In this document: in pieces, positions 1 to 10,015 of the stretch | How positions within the stretch are numbered: position 1 is the first letter of the stretch | Layout: every line of letters begins with the position of its first letter | Source: Welwitschia mirabilis | Lineage: Eukaryota; Gnetophyta; Gnetopsida; Welwitschiales | Assembly (NCBI GenBank): GCA_051453625.1 | Contig: JBOZIK010000001.1 | Location: forward strand, 70,232,587 to 70,263,383 | DNA: 30,797 bases | Reading direction: 5' to 3' | Made by a program: the position numbers and the translations under genes | Notes under the pieces: generated by a model | Database searches by the model: none | Told to the model about the DNA's origin: nothing | Seen by the model: only the letters and a program-made list of their open reading frames with translations

Positions 1-6
1 TCTCTA

Positions 7-264
7 GTTGTATGCCTTGAATTCCTTAATTTTTATTTGATAAATTATCTTTCTATTTGTACCATTTTAATTATCTTTCTGCACTTCTTCATTGTGCTAT
101 AGCTACCAATGCAACTACTGTCTCCTTCAATCATCTCTACAGTCCTATATCAATTGTTTATGATTATGAAGTTAATCAAAGGCTTTTAAAGCTTAGTTTT
201 ATTATTTAAATATTTAATTAAGATTTACTTTATGAACCTTGAAATGTATATGATAAAAATGAAC
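7..264. repeat. Left copy of a duplicated segment ending at an assembly gap
   Basis: This segment is repeated at 365-623, directly on the other side of a 100-N gap. By eye the copies differ at about 13 to 15 bases and one single-A indel. The left copy ends exactly where the gap begins, and the right copy starts exactly where it ends. That layout is typical of two contig ends that overlap but were not merged. A true tandem repeat remains possible, because the divergence of about 5% is high for allelic copies. I see no coding sequence in it. Confidence 0.85.
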
Positions 265-364
265 NNNNNNNNNNNNNNNNNNNNNNNNNNNNNNNNNNNN
301 NNNNNNNNNNNNNNNNNNNNNNNNNNNNNNNNNNNNNNNNNNNNNNNNNNNNNNNNNNNNNNNN
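265..364. other. Assembly gap (100 N)
   Basis: This is a run of exactly 100 N, the usual placeholder for a gap of unknown size. It separates the two copies of the 258-base duplicated segment. Confidence 0.99.
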
Positions 365-623
365 GTTATATGCCTTGGATTCCTTAATTTTTAGTTGATA
401 AAATTATCTTTCTATTTATACCATTTTAATTATCTTTCTGCACTTCTTTATTATGCTATAGCTACCAATGCAACTACTGTCTCCTTTAATCATCTCTATA
501 GTCCTATATCAGTTGTTTATGATTATGAAGTTAATCAAAGGCTTTTAAAGCTTAGTTTTATTATTTAAATATTTAATGAAGATTTACTTTATAAACCTTG
601 GAATGTGTATGATAAAAATGAAC
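365..623. repeat. Right copy of the duplicated segment
   Basis: This copy begins at the first base after the 100-N gap and matches 7-264 to its end, with about 5% differences. It then continues into unique sequence. From 624 to about 1080 I see AT-rich sequence with no recognisable gene. Confidence 0.85.
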
Positions 624-1080
624 ATTCTTTTTACCAAAGTTTAAAACATATTAGAGAAAGAACTTAGGTATGCCTACAGAATTAGAGGCATCACTTCTTC
701 CTCATAGATGTTTAATGTTACTATCAATAGATGTATGTTTAATACTTACTGTAAATAAGCGGTCTTAAAAATGAAATAGAGGAATCAAATAATGCTTTAC
801 TAGGAAAAGCATGATCTCTAGAATAGAGTAATGCAGACAGGATATTAGATGAGTTTCTTGATGGACCTCTTTTCAAAATATGAAGGGTGTAGGAAAAATG
901 TTGATTATCTACTAATATCCTACTTGGCCTTCTTGGTTATTGATGCAATTCTCTTCATTTGGCATTTTCCTTTGCATCTTTACACTCTTCTTACCAGGTG
1001 TAGCTAAGTTTATGCCTCTATAATACTTGTGGATGCTAGTTTTGGATTCAAGCATATGTACATGTCAATGCTTAAAAGAG

Positions 1081-1609
1081 AGAAAGTGCTTACCCCAAAG
1101 TACAGGTTTTTACACTTAGTTTTTACCTATAATTTCTTACCTCTAGCAGGTTATTGTGATGAGACCTCTAACTATAGGGCCTATAATTGGTAGGAACTAG
1201 ACACTCTATTGATGATCCTATCATAATACTAAAGAATATGATCTCCTAGTTGCAGTATCATAGGACTAAGGCTCTACCTTACTCAGTGCTCATTACTAAT
1301 CTCTATCGTCATTATAGAGTTCAGTTTCACCTAAAACTAGAAATCCTTAATCCCATGTCACCCATTGGGTGTGGGACATTGTCTCGCATGCATATCTTTA
1401 TAGGTTCTAATAAATCCTTAGAATCTCCTTTTCCCAAGCAAGCGTCTCTAGAGTATACTATTATATACCTGAGGTAAATTAACTCTCATACTACGCATAT
1501 GAAAGAAGCTCTAATCACAGCTAGGTATGATATTGTAGATGCTTAAGAGAAAGCTAGAAGCTCAACACATAAGGCTGCTGAAGAAGAGAAAGAGGAAGAA
1601 GAAGAAGAT
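1081..1609 (+). mobile_element. Decayed plant transposon protein remnant
   Basis: Broken reading frames on the plus strand resemble the plant transposon-associated protein domain found in many LTR elements (the family Pfam calls putative plant transposon protein). Near 1087 the translation reads LTPKYRFLHLVFTYNFLP, against a family pattern of LTP-x-R-hydrophobic-HH-x5-LP followed by G-x-R-DE; here GYCDE follows. At 1264-1375 an open stretch contains KALPYSVLITNLYRHYRV, matching the family's LPYG-LLT-x-hydrophobic-F-x-x-F-x-V pattern. At 1499-1609 another frame ends in a Glu-rich run (AAEEEKEEEEED) preceded by an in-frame TAA, similar to the acidic tails of these proteins. Stops and frame changes show it is not functional. 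The assignment rests on remembered family patterns only. Confidence 0.45.
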
Positions 1610-2536
1610 NNNNNNNNNNNNNNNNNNNNNNNNNNNNNNNNNNNNNNNNNNNNNNNNNNNNNNNNNNNNNNNNNNNNNNNNNNNNNNNNNNNNNNNNNNN
1701 NNNNNNNNNNNNNNNNNNNNNNNNNNNNNNNNNNNNNNNNNNNNNNNNNNNNNNNNNNNNNNNNNNNNNNNNNNNNNNNNNNNNNNNNNNNNNNNNNNNN
1801 NNNNNNNNNNNNNNNNNNNNNNNNNNNNNNNNNNNNNNNNNNNNNNNNNNNNNNNNNNNNNNNNNNNNNNNNNNNNNNNNNNNNNNNNNNNNNNNNNNNN
1901 NNNNNNNNNNNNNNNNNNNNNNNNNNNNNNNNNNNNNNNNNNNNNNNNNNNNNNNNNNNNNNNNNNNNNNNNNNNNNNNNNNNNNNNNNNNNNNNNNNNN
2001 NNNNNNNNNNNNNNNNNNNNNNNNNNNNNNNNNNNNNNNNNNNNNNNNNNNNNNNNNNNNNNNNNNNNNNNNNNNNNNNNNNNNNNNNNNNNNNNNNNNN
2101 NNNNNNNNNNNNNNNNNNNNNNNNNNNNNNNNNNNNNNNNNNNNNNNNNNNNNNNNNNNNNNNNNNNNNNNNNNNNNNNNNNNNNNNNNNNNNNNNNNNN
2201 NNNNNNNNNNNNNNNNNNNNNNNNNNNNNNNNNNNNNNNNNNNNNNNNNNNNNNNNNNNNNNNNNNNNNNNNNNNNNNNNNNNNNNNNNNNNNNNNNNNN
2301 NNNNNNNNNNNNNNNNNNNNNNNNNNNNNNNNNNNNNNNNNNNNNNNNNNNNNNNNNNNNNNNNNNNNNNNNNNNNNNNNNNNNNNNNNNNNNNNNNNNN
2401 NNNNNNNNNNNNNNNNNNNNNNNNNNNNNNNNNNNNNNNNNNNNNNNNNNNNNNNNNNNNNNNNNNNNNNNNNNNNNNNNNNNNNNNNNNNNNNNNNNNN
2501 NNNNNNNNNNNNNNNNNNNNNNNNNNNNNNNNNNNN
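1610..2536. other. Assembly gap (927 N)
   Basis: This N run has a non-round length, so it was probably sized from paired reads. It starts directly after a GA-rich Glu-coding run, a low-complexity stretch that may have stopped the assembly. Any open frame across it is an artefact. Confidence 0.99.
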
Positions 2537-2686
2537 GATTATTAAGTTATTATTTACCAATTTAATGTCAAACTAATGTTTTCTGTTTAGCAAAACATGT
2601 TGTATCTTGTGAAAAAAATATTAATCATTACAAGTCAAAAGCTAAAATAATTTGTCACATTTTGATCTTGAACCTGTTAATTTTTT

Positions 2687-3230
2687 ATATTATTCTGAGG
2701 GGTTGATTGAACTTTTAAGAGGTCAACCACACCTAGAGCTTACACAAAAATGAACTAAATTTCAAGNNNNNNNNNNNNNNNNNNNNNNNNNNNNNNNNNN
2801 NNNNNNNNNNNNNNNNNNNNNNNCTAAGCCAATTATCAAGGAGTCGACCTGATACCTGAGGGGTTGATCGGACTTATGCACTTGAGCATCAATTCTTCAC
2901 AGCCAATCATCAAGGGGTTAATTGGATTCCTGAGGAGTCAACCAAACCTAAAGTTGAATTCACCCTTTTGTCAGTAAGGAATCAACAGACCTTTATGAGG
3001 CCAACCAGACCTGGAGCAAAAAACTATGTTGGATTTTTTCTTAACCATAGGGGTGACTAGATAAATATTCTAGTGACTGAATGAGTGGTCGACTCGACCC
3101 TAAGGGGTTGATTGAACATGGATTCATAAGAAACAGGGGTAGATCAGAAGAACACAAGGGCGACTGATTTAAGTAACAACACCAAATGGAGTTGACCAGA
3201 CTTTTGAGGGATCAACTGGTTATGACAGAA
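2687..3230. repeat. Field of degenerate short repeats built on GGGGTTGAT / GTCAACC
   Basis: The motif pair 'gaggggttgat(c/t)ga/gga' and 'gtcaacca(g/a)ac(c/t)' recurs at irregular spacing, for example near 2697, 2728, 2842, 2860, 2914, 2936, 3000, 3105, 3189 and 3209. The two motifs are roughly reverse complements of each other around a GTCGAC-like core. Arrays of this kind occur inside some plant LTRs, so this may be part of a large, old LTR. That origin is an inference. A 57-N gap (2767-2823) interrupts the array. No coding sequence is evident. Confidence 0.55.
2767..2823. other. Assembly gap (57 N)
   Basis: This short sized gap lies inside the degenerate repeat field, which is a plausible cause of the break. 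Confidence 0.99.
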
Positions 3231-3411
3231 ACGAAATTTTTCTAGCCATTATCTATCTGCTTTATGTCCTTTGAAAGATATTTTTACTTGTATAAACCCT
3301 AAAAGTCTTCCACTATATATTTTCCAAGAGTCAAAATCATTATACCACTTTTAAATCTTTTAGAAATCATTTGTTATACTCATTGGCATCTCTTACCTGA
3401 CCAAAGATGAA

Positions 3412-4003
3412 NNNNNNNNNNNNNNNNNNNNNNNNNNNNNNNNNNNNNNNNNNNNNNNNNNNNNNNNNNNNNNNNNNNNNNNNNNNNNNNNNNNNNNNNN
3501 NNNNNNNNNNNNNNNNNNNNNNNNNNNNNNNNNNNNNNNNNNNNNNNNNNNNNNNNNNNNNNNNNNNNNNNNNNNNNNNNNNNNNNNNNNNNNNNNNNNN
3601 NNNNNNNNNNNNNNNNNNNNNNNNNNNNNNNNNNNNNNNNNNNNNNNNNNNNNNNNNNNNNNNNNNNNNNNNNNNNNNNNNNNNNNNNNNNNNNNNNNNN
3701 NNNNNNNNNNNNNNNNNNNNNNNNNNNNNNNNNNNNNNNNNNNNNNNNNNNNNNNNNNNNNNNNNNNNNNNNNNNNNNNNNNNNNNNNNNNNNNNNNNNN
3801 NNNNNNNNNNNNNNNNNNNNNNNNNNNNNNNNNNNNNNNNNNNNNNNNNNNNNNNNNNNNNNNNNNNNNNNNNNNNNNNNNNNNNNNNNNNNNNNNNNNN
3901 NNNNNNNNNNNNNNNNNNNNNNNNNNNNNNNNNNNNNNNNNNNNNNNNNNNNNNNNNNNNNNNNNNNNNNNNNNNNNNNNNNNNNNNNNNNNNNNNNNNN
4001 NNN
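3412..4003. other. Assembly gap (592 N)
   Basis: This is a sized gap. The open frames that appear to cross it consist almost entirely of N and are not genes. Confidence 0.99.
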
Positions 4004-4345
4004 CATTATCACTGATTTATTTTCTTGAAAAAGGTTAACACTGAGCCTCAGAAAAGTATATTTGTAAAGTTTATATGTGAACTTGGAATAACTAGAAAAA
4101 AGAAATTAATGGAGATTCAGATCAGGCTCGAATAGAAGTTGATCATCAAGAATGGAGTAGGGGATTTTCTAAACCACTATAAATTTTGTGTGCTTCTCAT
4201 TTTTTAAGAATAGTTTTAGTTTACTTACATAAGTTTTTAGGGTTTATTTTAAGCAAAGTTAATATTATGAAGTTATTCAATTAAATTTTTAGAGTCCTAT
4301 TCAACCCCCCTTCTTCCTCTCGGGTTCTCAATCCTATATAAGGGG
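4004..4345. other. AT-rich sequence with a C-tract, possible LTR end
   Basis: I see no gene here. Near 4293-4312 a segment reads 'cctattcaacccccccttct'. A very similar C-rich tract is common near one end of copia-type LTRs in plants, and the preceding repeat field would fit the body of such an LTR. Both points are inference; I did not find a matching second LTR. Confidence 0.25.
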
Positions 4346-4359
4346 GGGTTAATTTTTCA

Positions 4360-4870
4360 AATGGAGAGGCCCTTGGTCTTGATGGTTTTAATGTGAAACT
4401 ATATAAAAGTATCATAATTTTATTAATAAAGATTATTTCTCTATTTTTAGGAAGCTATTAATTAATAACCTTTAGGTTATTGAACTAATAAAGATATCAT
4501 TGAAGTTTTTCCTAAGGAAGGTGGCCTTTAGCTTATTAGAAATAAGATGTCCATCACACTTTTAAATAACACTTATAAAATTCTAGCTAATTTCTTGTAT
4601 GGAGACTTTAGAAAATTATTAATAAAATTATTTAACCTAAATAAAGTAGCTTTGTTAAAAAAGGTATATACTTGATAATTTACCTACAACTTGATAAGGT
4701 TTTTACTGGGATAATGATACTAACCAATAGATGGATTTTATTGAGCATGATTATGTTAAAGCTTACAATGGACCCGAATGGAATGTTACTAGTACTCATA
4801 TCTTTAATGAGTACTTTATTTATGTGCAAATCTTGGTTTAAAATGATCTAAATATTATTTTGTTGGGAAT
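4360..4870 (+). mobile_element. Decayed LINE (non-LTR retrotransposon) reverse transcriptase
   Basis: Several pieces in different plus-strand frames match plant LINE reverse transcriptase in the expected order. First is NGEALGLDGFNVKLYK (family pattern K-A-P-G-P-D-G-F-x5-YK), then IEVFPKEGG (family IxxIPKxxxP). Next is MSITLLNNTYKILANFL (family RPISLLNxxYKIxAKxL). Then comes PK-stop-SSFVKK (family PNQSGFVKGR, where CAA has become TAA). Last, at about 4734-4769, is FIEHDYVKAYN (family FLxLDxxKAYD, which carries a catalytic aspartate). Many stops and frameshifts make it inactive. Weaker LINE-like fragments may continue to about 5850, but I cannot support an end point. No poly-A tail or target duplication was found. 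Confidence 0.7.
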
Positions 4871-6930
4871 GTCCTTTATCTTCTTATTTATGCATTATTA
4901 CAATAGATTCTATTTGACATGGTTTTTATCAAGATCTTTATTGTAATCCTATTGAAGAAATTATAATTAATTATTTGATTTTCAAGTGCTTAATACATAC
5001 TTTATAGATGATTCTCACTCTCTTTTTTCCTTGTTTTTTGTGTGATTATAACTAATAATAATCATTGACATGTTAATATGTTATTACCTCATATTAATGA
5101 AGCTTACAAGTAAATTGAATCTTATGTAAATTCATAAAAATGCTTTGTTTACTATAATAGTAATATTAAAGATTGGGTTCTCTAGAATTATTGAAAAATT
5201 ATAGATAAAAGTACAATGTTGAAGCTATTAGAAATTTTCTTTTCTTTAGAATTGATAGTAAGAAGCTATGAAAATATACTATTTCTAAAGTCGAAAATAA
5301 GTTGAATAACTTAAAAAAGAAGAATCTTACACTCATTAAAATTCTTTTAATGATAAAACAAATACTCCAAAGTATACATGTTTATTACTCTCTCATTGAG
5401 CTTTTAGTAAAATCCCTTATGAAAAAAGGGATCAACTTGTTTAGAATTTTTTATGATCTCACAATCAAACTAAAAATAGTTTTCCTAAAGTAGTTTAGGA
5501 AGTTTTTACTTTAAGTAAAGAAGATTGATATTTTAACCTTATTACCTGTCATAAATAAGGAGTTTCTTTATACTTTAAATGTATAGAAAAATATTTGGAT
5601 AATTATTATGCTTGAAGGAATCTCTTTAAAAACAAAATGAATTAATAAAGACCTTGGAATTTAGGTAGCTGGTATGGTAATGGTTTTTTCCATTATGTTT
5701 TTCCCCTTAGAATACACTTAAAACAGAGTTAGAAGGCTCAAGATTTTGTTAATGATTATTAAAAATACAAGTGCATTAAGATTTTAAAATTAATGCTTCA
5801 ATAATTAAATCCTAAGTGGTTTTTATGTAATGAAAGTTCATAATCTATATATTTAATAAAGCTTCCAAAAAAATTTCAAAGCTTATAGAGAAATTGCATA
5901 AATTCTTTAATATGGATACTTATTTGTAAGAAACACAATTAGATATCTTTAATATAGATGAAAGACCCTTTTTTACCCCTTTAAAGAAAAGATCATTTAT
6001 TCTATCATTACTAAAATAAAAATATAAATGAGAAGCTAAATAAAACATGGAATATTCAAGTATCTTTTAGTTTGTGAAGGAAGATAATAAAAAATATTTA
6101 AAAATCTTTAAGACTTCTAAAGATTCTTTTTCCTTTTATGGTATTTAATTCATTATAGCTTATCTCTTAATTTTTCTTTATAACACCTAAAATTTGTATC
6201 TTAAACATGTTCTTTTTATGATGCTTAGGATTCTTTTGAGCATGTTTGATTTCATTCTAGAGTGGATCAAATAGACTTAGAATTCAATCTTTTATGGTAA
6301 ACTTTAACCAATCATTATGCATATTAATTTAAGAGATACTCCTAAGATTTATAGTTCCCTTTTCTAATCTAGAACTTTATTTGACCTTGCAACATTTGTA
6401 AGATTTGCTACAAGATTATTTTTTAACATCTTACACATGACTTTTAAAATTCTATGGCAAATGGATATGACATTTTATGAAATGCAACATTTTGACTCTA
6501 GATTAAAGCTTAAAAAATTATATAAATGAAAAGTAATTAACAAAATTCTTATAACAGTGACTTAAATCTTTTTTAACTATGGTTTTATTTGATGTTTTGG
6601 TTTTTAGTTTTTATATGTTCTTCATCTTAGACCATTTTCTTCTATTTTGGTGGATTTACCTATTCATAATTTACTTATCTATATTAAGGTCTAACATCCT
6701 CTATAAGATACTAAAGCTTAAGTCATTAATTGGATGGTAATCCAACTAGTTGAAAACTGTTTTTAATTTATTAGATCATGAGTTTAAAACTTTGGATGAC
6801 TTAATTAGCATACGATAATGTCCTAAGAATAATAAAAATAATTTATTTAAATGACCATGATGGTTGTGCTCCTAAAAGGACATACACTCTTTAAAGTTTT
6901 TAAGTTTGAAATCCCCTTCATAAGCTACAT
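4871..6930. other. AT-rich sequence, no gene recognised
   Basis: The stretch is AT-rich and riddled with stops. A 63-codon open frame at 5302-5493 is Lys/Ile/Leu-rich and looks like chance. A piece near 5618-5720 could be the C-terminal part of the LINE polyprotein, but it is too degraded to call. Confidence 0.5.
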
Positions 6931-7005
6931 AAGCTAGTTAAGTGGTTGTTTAAGTGGTGGGACACTTATTCATCATGCATGAGGTCATGTGTTTGAACTT
7001 TTAAA
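6931..7005 (+). mobile_element. tRNA-derived SINE-like fragment
   Basis: An A-box-like motif 'tagttaagtgg' (6935-6945) is followed about 45 bases later by a B-box-like motif 'tgtttgaactt' (6990-7000). The segment between them reads like tRNA-headed plant SINEs. This is the spacing of an internal RNA polymerase III promoter. The B box has lost the consensus GGTTCGA core (now TGTTTGA), so it is an old fragment. No poly-A or poly-T tail or target duplication was identified. It could also be a chance match in AT-rich DNA. Confidence 0.3.
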
Positions 7006-8078
7006 TACCCTATCTGATATACTATCAAGTCTTAATCATAATTAAATCATTCATATAGAGACACATATTTTTCTTACTTCCTTACCCCCTTTTTTGTACT
7101 CATACTGTCCATGCCCACATCTCAATTTTAGTCCTTTTAATTTTCCATGGTAGCGAAATCTTCGCTTTACATCTCTTTTACCATGCCCTTTTATCAAATT
7201 CCATTTATTCATAAAATTACCATCATCCACATATTTTTTCTTATTTCTTCCTTTATTTATTCATACATCCCACCGTAGCCCTTCATTTCTCTTATCCTAG
7301 TGGATGCTCATCAAAATCATATTAAATTTCATAACACATATGATCATGGTTGTTTTTTATCACTAGTGGCCCTGCTTAAGTAAGTTTGCTATTTCTTATA
7401 GTTTTGTTGTGGTTAATTTCAAAGACCTCTTAAAATCCCTTCTATGCTTTTCCTTAGGATGCATGATAGTCATGAGGATTCCTAACTTGTAATTACTCTA
7501 AAATATGTAAACTCTCCATAATACTAGACACTTTTTGAGACTTATGCCATTGCTACTATGATTAGTATCAATATCACATATATTTTGCCAAGTAAAAGCA
7601 GAATATGCAATAGTCTTAATCATCCAATACAGAGATCAACATTTTATGATCTGTACCATTAATAATAAGATGTCTATCATCGAAAGATGTAAAGAGGGAT
7701 TATATGTCAAACACTCTAATGTATTCATTATCGACGAAATAATATTGGTGGAATTCTCTGGGCTCCCAAACTTCGAATCCATCACATCATCAAGCCAATG
7801 CTCTAATGCTTTTTTGCTTTTTGGAACACAATGGGTAATAAGTAGCTAAACGTAGAGGGTTAAGAGAAATCCTTCTCTCCTTTTGCGATTTTATTCAATA
7901 TCAAACTAATTCTCCAACCCTCTTTCCCCTCTTCTTCAATGCTTAGAAGTGGATCTTTGTCATGAAGAATGATGAGCATTGACTAGCAAGTAAGTAACTT
8001 CCATGTGAGGAGTTAAGATAAAAACATGTAGCATGTGCTTGGAGAGAAAGCTCTTTGTTATAACCTAATTTTACAAAG
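7006..8078. other. AT-rich sequence, no gene recognised
   Basis: A 67-codon open frame at 7646-7849 has no recognised domain. Nothing else stands out before the PEPC pseudogene, whose former start codon lies at 8079. Confidence 0.5.
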
Positions 8079-8580
8079 ATGGCATAGAATATTGAGAAAA
8101 TATCATCCATAAAAACACAAATGAGGCTTTTCATTCCAATGAAGCTTTCTGAGCATGATAAGCTTATTGGGTATGACATTCTTTTAATGGCTTGCTTCCT
8201 TGATATCTTGCAAGACCTACATGAAGAAGAAACTAAAGAAATAGTTCAAGAGTGCTATGAGTTCTTAAGAGAATATGAAGGAAAGTTAGACATTTCAAAG
8301 TTGGAGGAGCTTAGAGGAGTGTTAGATGTTAGAGACTCAATTTTTGTTGCAAGCTCCTTTTCTAACATGCTTAACCTAGTAAACTTGGCTAAATAAATTT
8401 AGATAATATACCAAAGACAAATTAAGCACAAAAAGAAAGGGGTTTTCACTAATGAGATTTCTATAACAACAAAAACAAACATTAAAGAAACCTTTAAAAT
8501 GCTTGTCAGTCAGCTTAGAAGGTCTTCGCAAGAAGTTTTTAACACTCTCAAAAATGAAACAATTGATTTGGTCTTGACTG
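8079..8580 (+). pseudogene. Phosphoenolpyruvate carboxylase pseudogene, N-terminal part
   Basis: PEPC carboxylates phosphoenolpyruvate to oxaloacetate in the cytosol. About 167 codons in one frame follow the N-terminus of plant-type PEPC, from the original ATG (8079-8081). The phosphorylation motif is recognisable: [11 protein letters not shown] at 8094-8126, where plant enzymes have acidic-basic-xx-SIDAQLR. Further on come [66 protein letters not shown] and NETIDLVLT. It is broken by in-frame stops at codon 3 (TAG 8085-8087), TAA at 8394-8396 and TAG at 8400-8402. The last two replace conserved residues just after NLA. Similarity stops at 8580, where an LTR begins. The next part of the enzyme, with the catalytic histidine of HPTQS, is missing. 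No intron is apparent in this part, so a processed origin is possible but unproven. Confidence 0.88.
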
Positions 8581-8581
8581 G

Positions 8582-8767
8582 TGTTTTGATTTATTTGCAT
8601 CTTTTTACTATGTTTGGGTGTGCAATGATTTATTCCTAGAAATTACGAAAGCTGTTAATGTTATTCTGGGCATGTTCTACTCCTATATATTAAAGTTAAT
8701 AAAGGTATTATTGTGTGGCTTGCATTCACGCCTTATTCTTTCTTAAAGCCCACCTCCACTTCTTTCA
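8582..8767 (+). repeat. 5' LTR of the copia-like element (186 bp)
   Basis: This repeat aligns with 9851-10015 over its length. The best-conserved parts are 'gtgtgcaatgattt' near the middle and the last 60 bases ('gtgtggcttg.attcac' through 'ttctttca'). It is about 21 bases longer than the other copy, mostly around 8660-8690. The many substitutions between the two LTRs suggest an old insertion, because LTRs are identical when an element inserts. Confidence 0.75.
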
Positions 8768-8896
8768 TTATGCTATGAAAGTGTTACGCGAACAAATTCT
8801 CTCTTCATTGGATGGGCCTGGATCTTTTAGTTCTTTCTCATTCACCCAACGTTCTTGACTACATGATGGTAAAATGCTATCAAATTGAAAAGCTCA

Positions 8897-9710
8897 ATGT
8901 GCATAACTATCATGTTGGAGCCTGAAGATTCAAATGTTGCTAGAGCGCGGGGGTTTATTTGAACACACAAATGAATCTAAGATGCAACCATCAGNNNNNN
9001 ATGTAAAACAGAGGATGTCACTGATAAAGTTGTCATTTAACTACACATTAAAGATCATCTATTGCATCTCGATGATCAATCAAGAATAACACAAGATATC
9101 TAGATAAAAGTATTAACAGTTTTTGAAGTAAAACAACTTGGTGCAGCCATCTCCTTGAAACAACATTTATTTATTCTTAAACTTGAAAGCAAAGAGAACA
9201 TCATTAATCATATTAATGAATTTTATAACCTTCATAATCAACTTGAAGGTTTAGGTGAAAAGTTCAAGAAAGAATATGCATCTCTTATACTATAGAATTC
9301 ACTTCCTTCGAGCATGGCAACAACGGCCTTTACATTAAAGGAAACAAATGGTAATTTTATCAATATTATTTCAACCCTTCTAAATGAAGCACTCATCTTC
9401 TGCAACGTCTTCTAGAAGCTATCAAGAGGTCTTGTTCTCTGGTTGCTAGAAAGCAATGCCAAATCTCTCAAACAATAAGCAATGTGCCTATTTCTATTCT
9501 AAGAAGAATGGCCACGGATGGATAGATTACCTGAAAGAGCAACAGATATTCTTGCAAGAAGAAAACCCAATGCAATGGTGGTGGTCACAAACAATTGTAA
9601 GTCTTCTGAAGACATGGCACCAGAAATCTAGAAACTTCATAAGCCAGATCCACAAGTTCCATATGAAGATAACCCTTGGATTATCACAGATGTCAAAACA
9701 ATGTTAAAGA
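8897..9710 (+). pseudogene. Decayed Ty1/copia gag
   Basis: The start reads IEKLNVHNYHV (family KLxxxNYxxW). One lost base then shifts the frame to SLKIQMLLERGGLFEH. A 6-N gap (8995-9000) follows. From 9129 one frame gives KQLGAAISLKQHLFILKLES and then NHINEFYNLHNQLEGLGE, which is the UBN2/retrotransposon gag pattern, and later NSLPSSM. A stop interrupts at about 9293. The zinc knuckle CX2CX4HX4C lies at 9489-9530 but reads Y-FY-S-KKNG-H-GWID-Y. All three cysteines are lost, each by one substitution at the G of a TGT/TGC codon, while the histidine remains. Gag would form the virus-like particle of the retrotransposon; this copy cannot. Confidence 0.65.
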
Positions 9711-9850
9711 ATTTTAACTGACAATAACAAATGAAGTGAAGAAACTATGTGCAACCAGTATAAAATCTACGCTATGCGAAGCATGGAGATCTCTTTTATC
9801 ATAGTTCAGTGTGTGATGTAAGTGAAGTGTGTTTTCTTTCAATGTGAATC

Positions 9851-10015
9851 TGTTTTAATGTGTTTGTATTAATGTGTTTGAGTGTGCAATGATTTGTTAC
9901 CCAAAAAATACAAAAGCTGTTTACACTATTCTATATATTAAGTTTAATAAAAGTATTGTTGTGTGGCTTGTATTCACACCCTATTCTTTCTTAAAGGCCA
10001 CCTCCGCTTCTTTCA
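9851..10015 (+). repeat. 3' LTR of the copia-like element (165 bp)
   Basis: This is the partner of 8582-8767. It ends in TTCTTTCA directly before PEPC-like sequence resumes. No clear polypurine tract was seen upstream of it. A 69-codon open frame at 9874-10083 crosses from this LTR into the PEPC remnant and is an artefact of the junction. Confidence 0.75.

Larger units (their letters stand above)
8582..10015 (+). mobile_element. Small Ty1/copia-like LTR element with gag remnant only
   Basis: Two direct repeats (8582-8767 and 9851-10015) both start TGTTTT and end TTCTTTCA, so they have the TG...CA ends of LTRs. They flank about 1.1 kb. Three bases after the left LTR, 'tgctatgaaagt' (8771-8782) resembles the initiator-tRNA primer-binding site TGGTATCAGAGC at 8 of 12 positions. 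The interior encodes only a decayed gag; no protease, integrase or reverse transcriptase was recognised. The element lies inside a PEPC pseudogene. The five bases outside each LTR (actgg and tgcac) do not match, so no target-site duplication remains. About 57 PEPC codons are also missing at the junction, which points to a deletion or recombination after insertion. Confidence 0.75.

Noticed and set aside
1539-2576. Long open frames on both strands (345 and 332 codons)
   Set aside because: They consist almost entirely of N from the 927-base gap; there is no real coding sequence.
3380-4015. Open frames of about 200 codons on both strands
   Set aside because: They are produced by the 592-N gap.
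6722-6800. Another tRNA-like SINE head
   Set aside because: A B-box-like 'gagtttaaaactt' is visible, but the A box is too weak to support a call.
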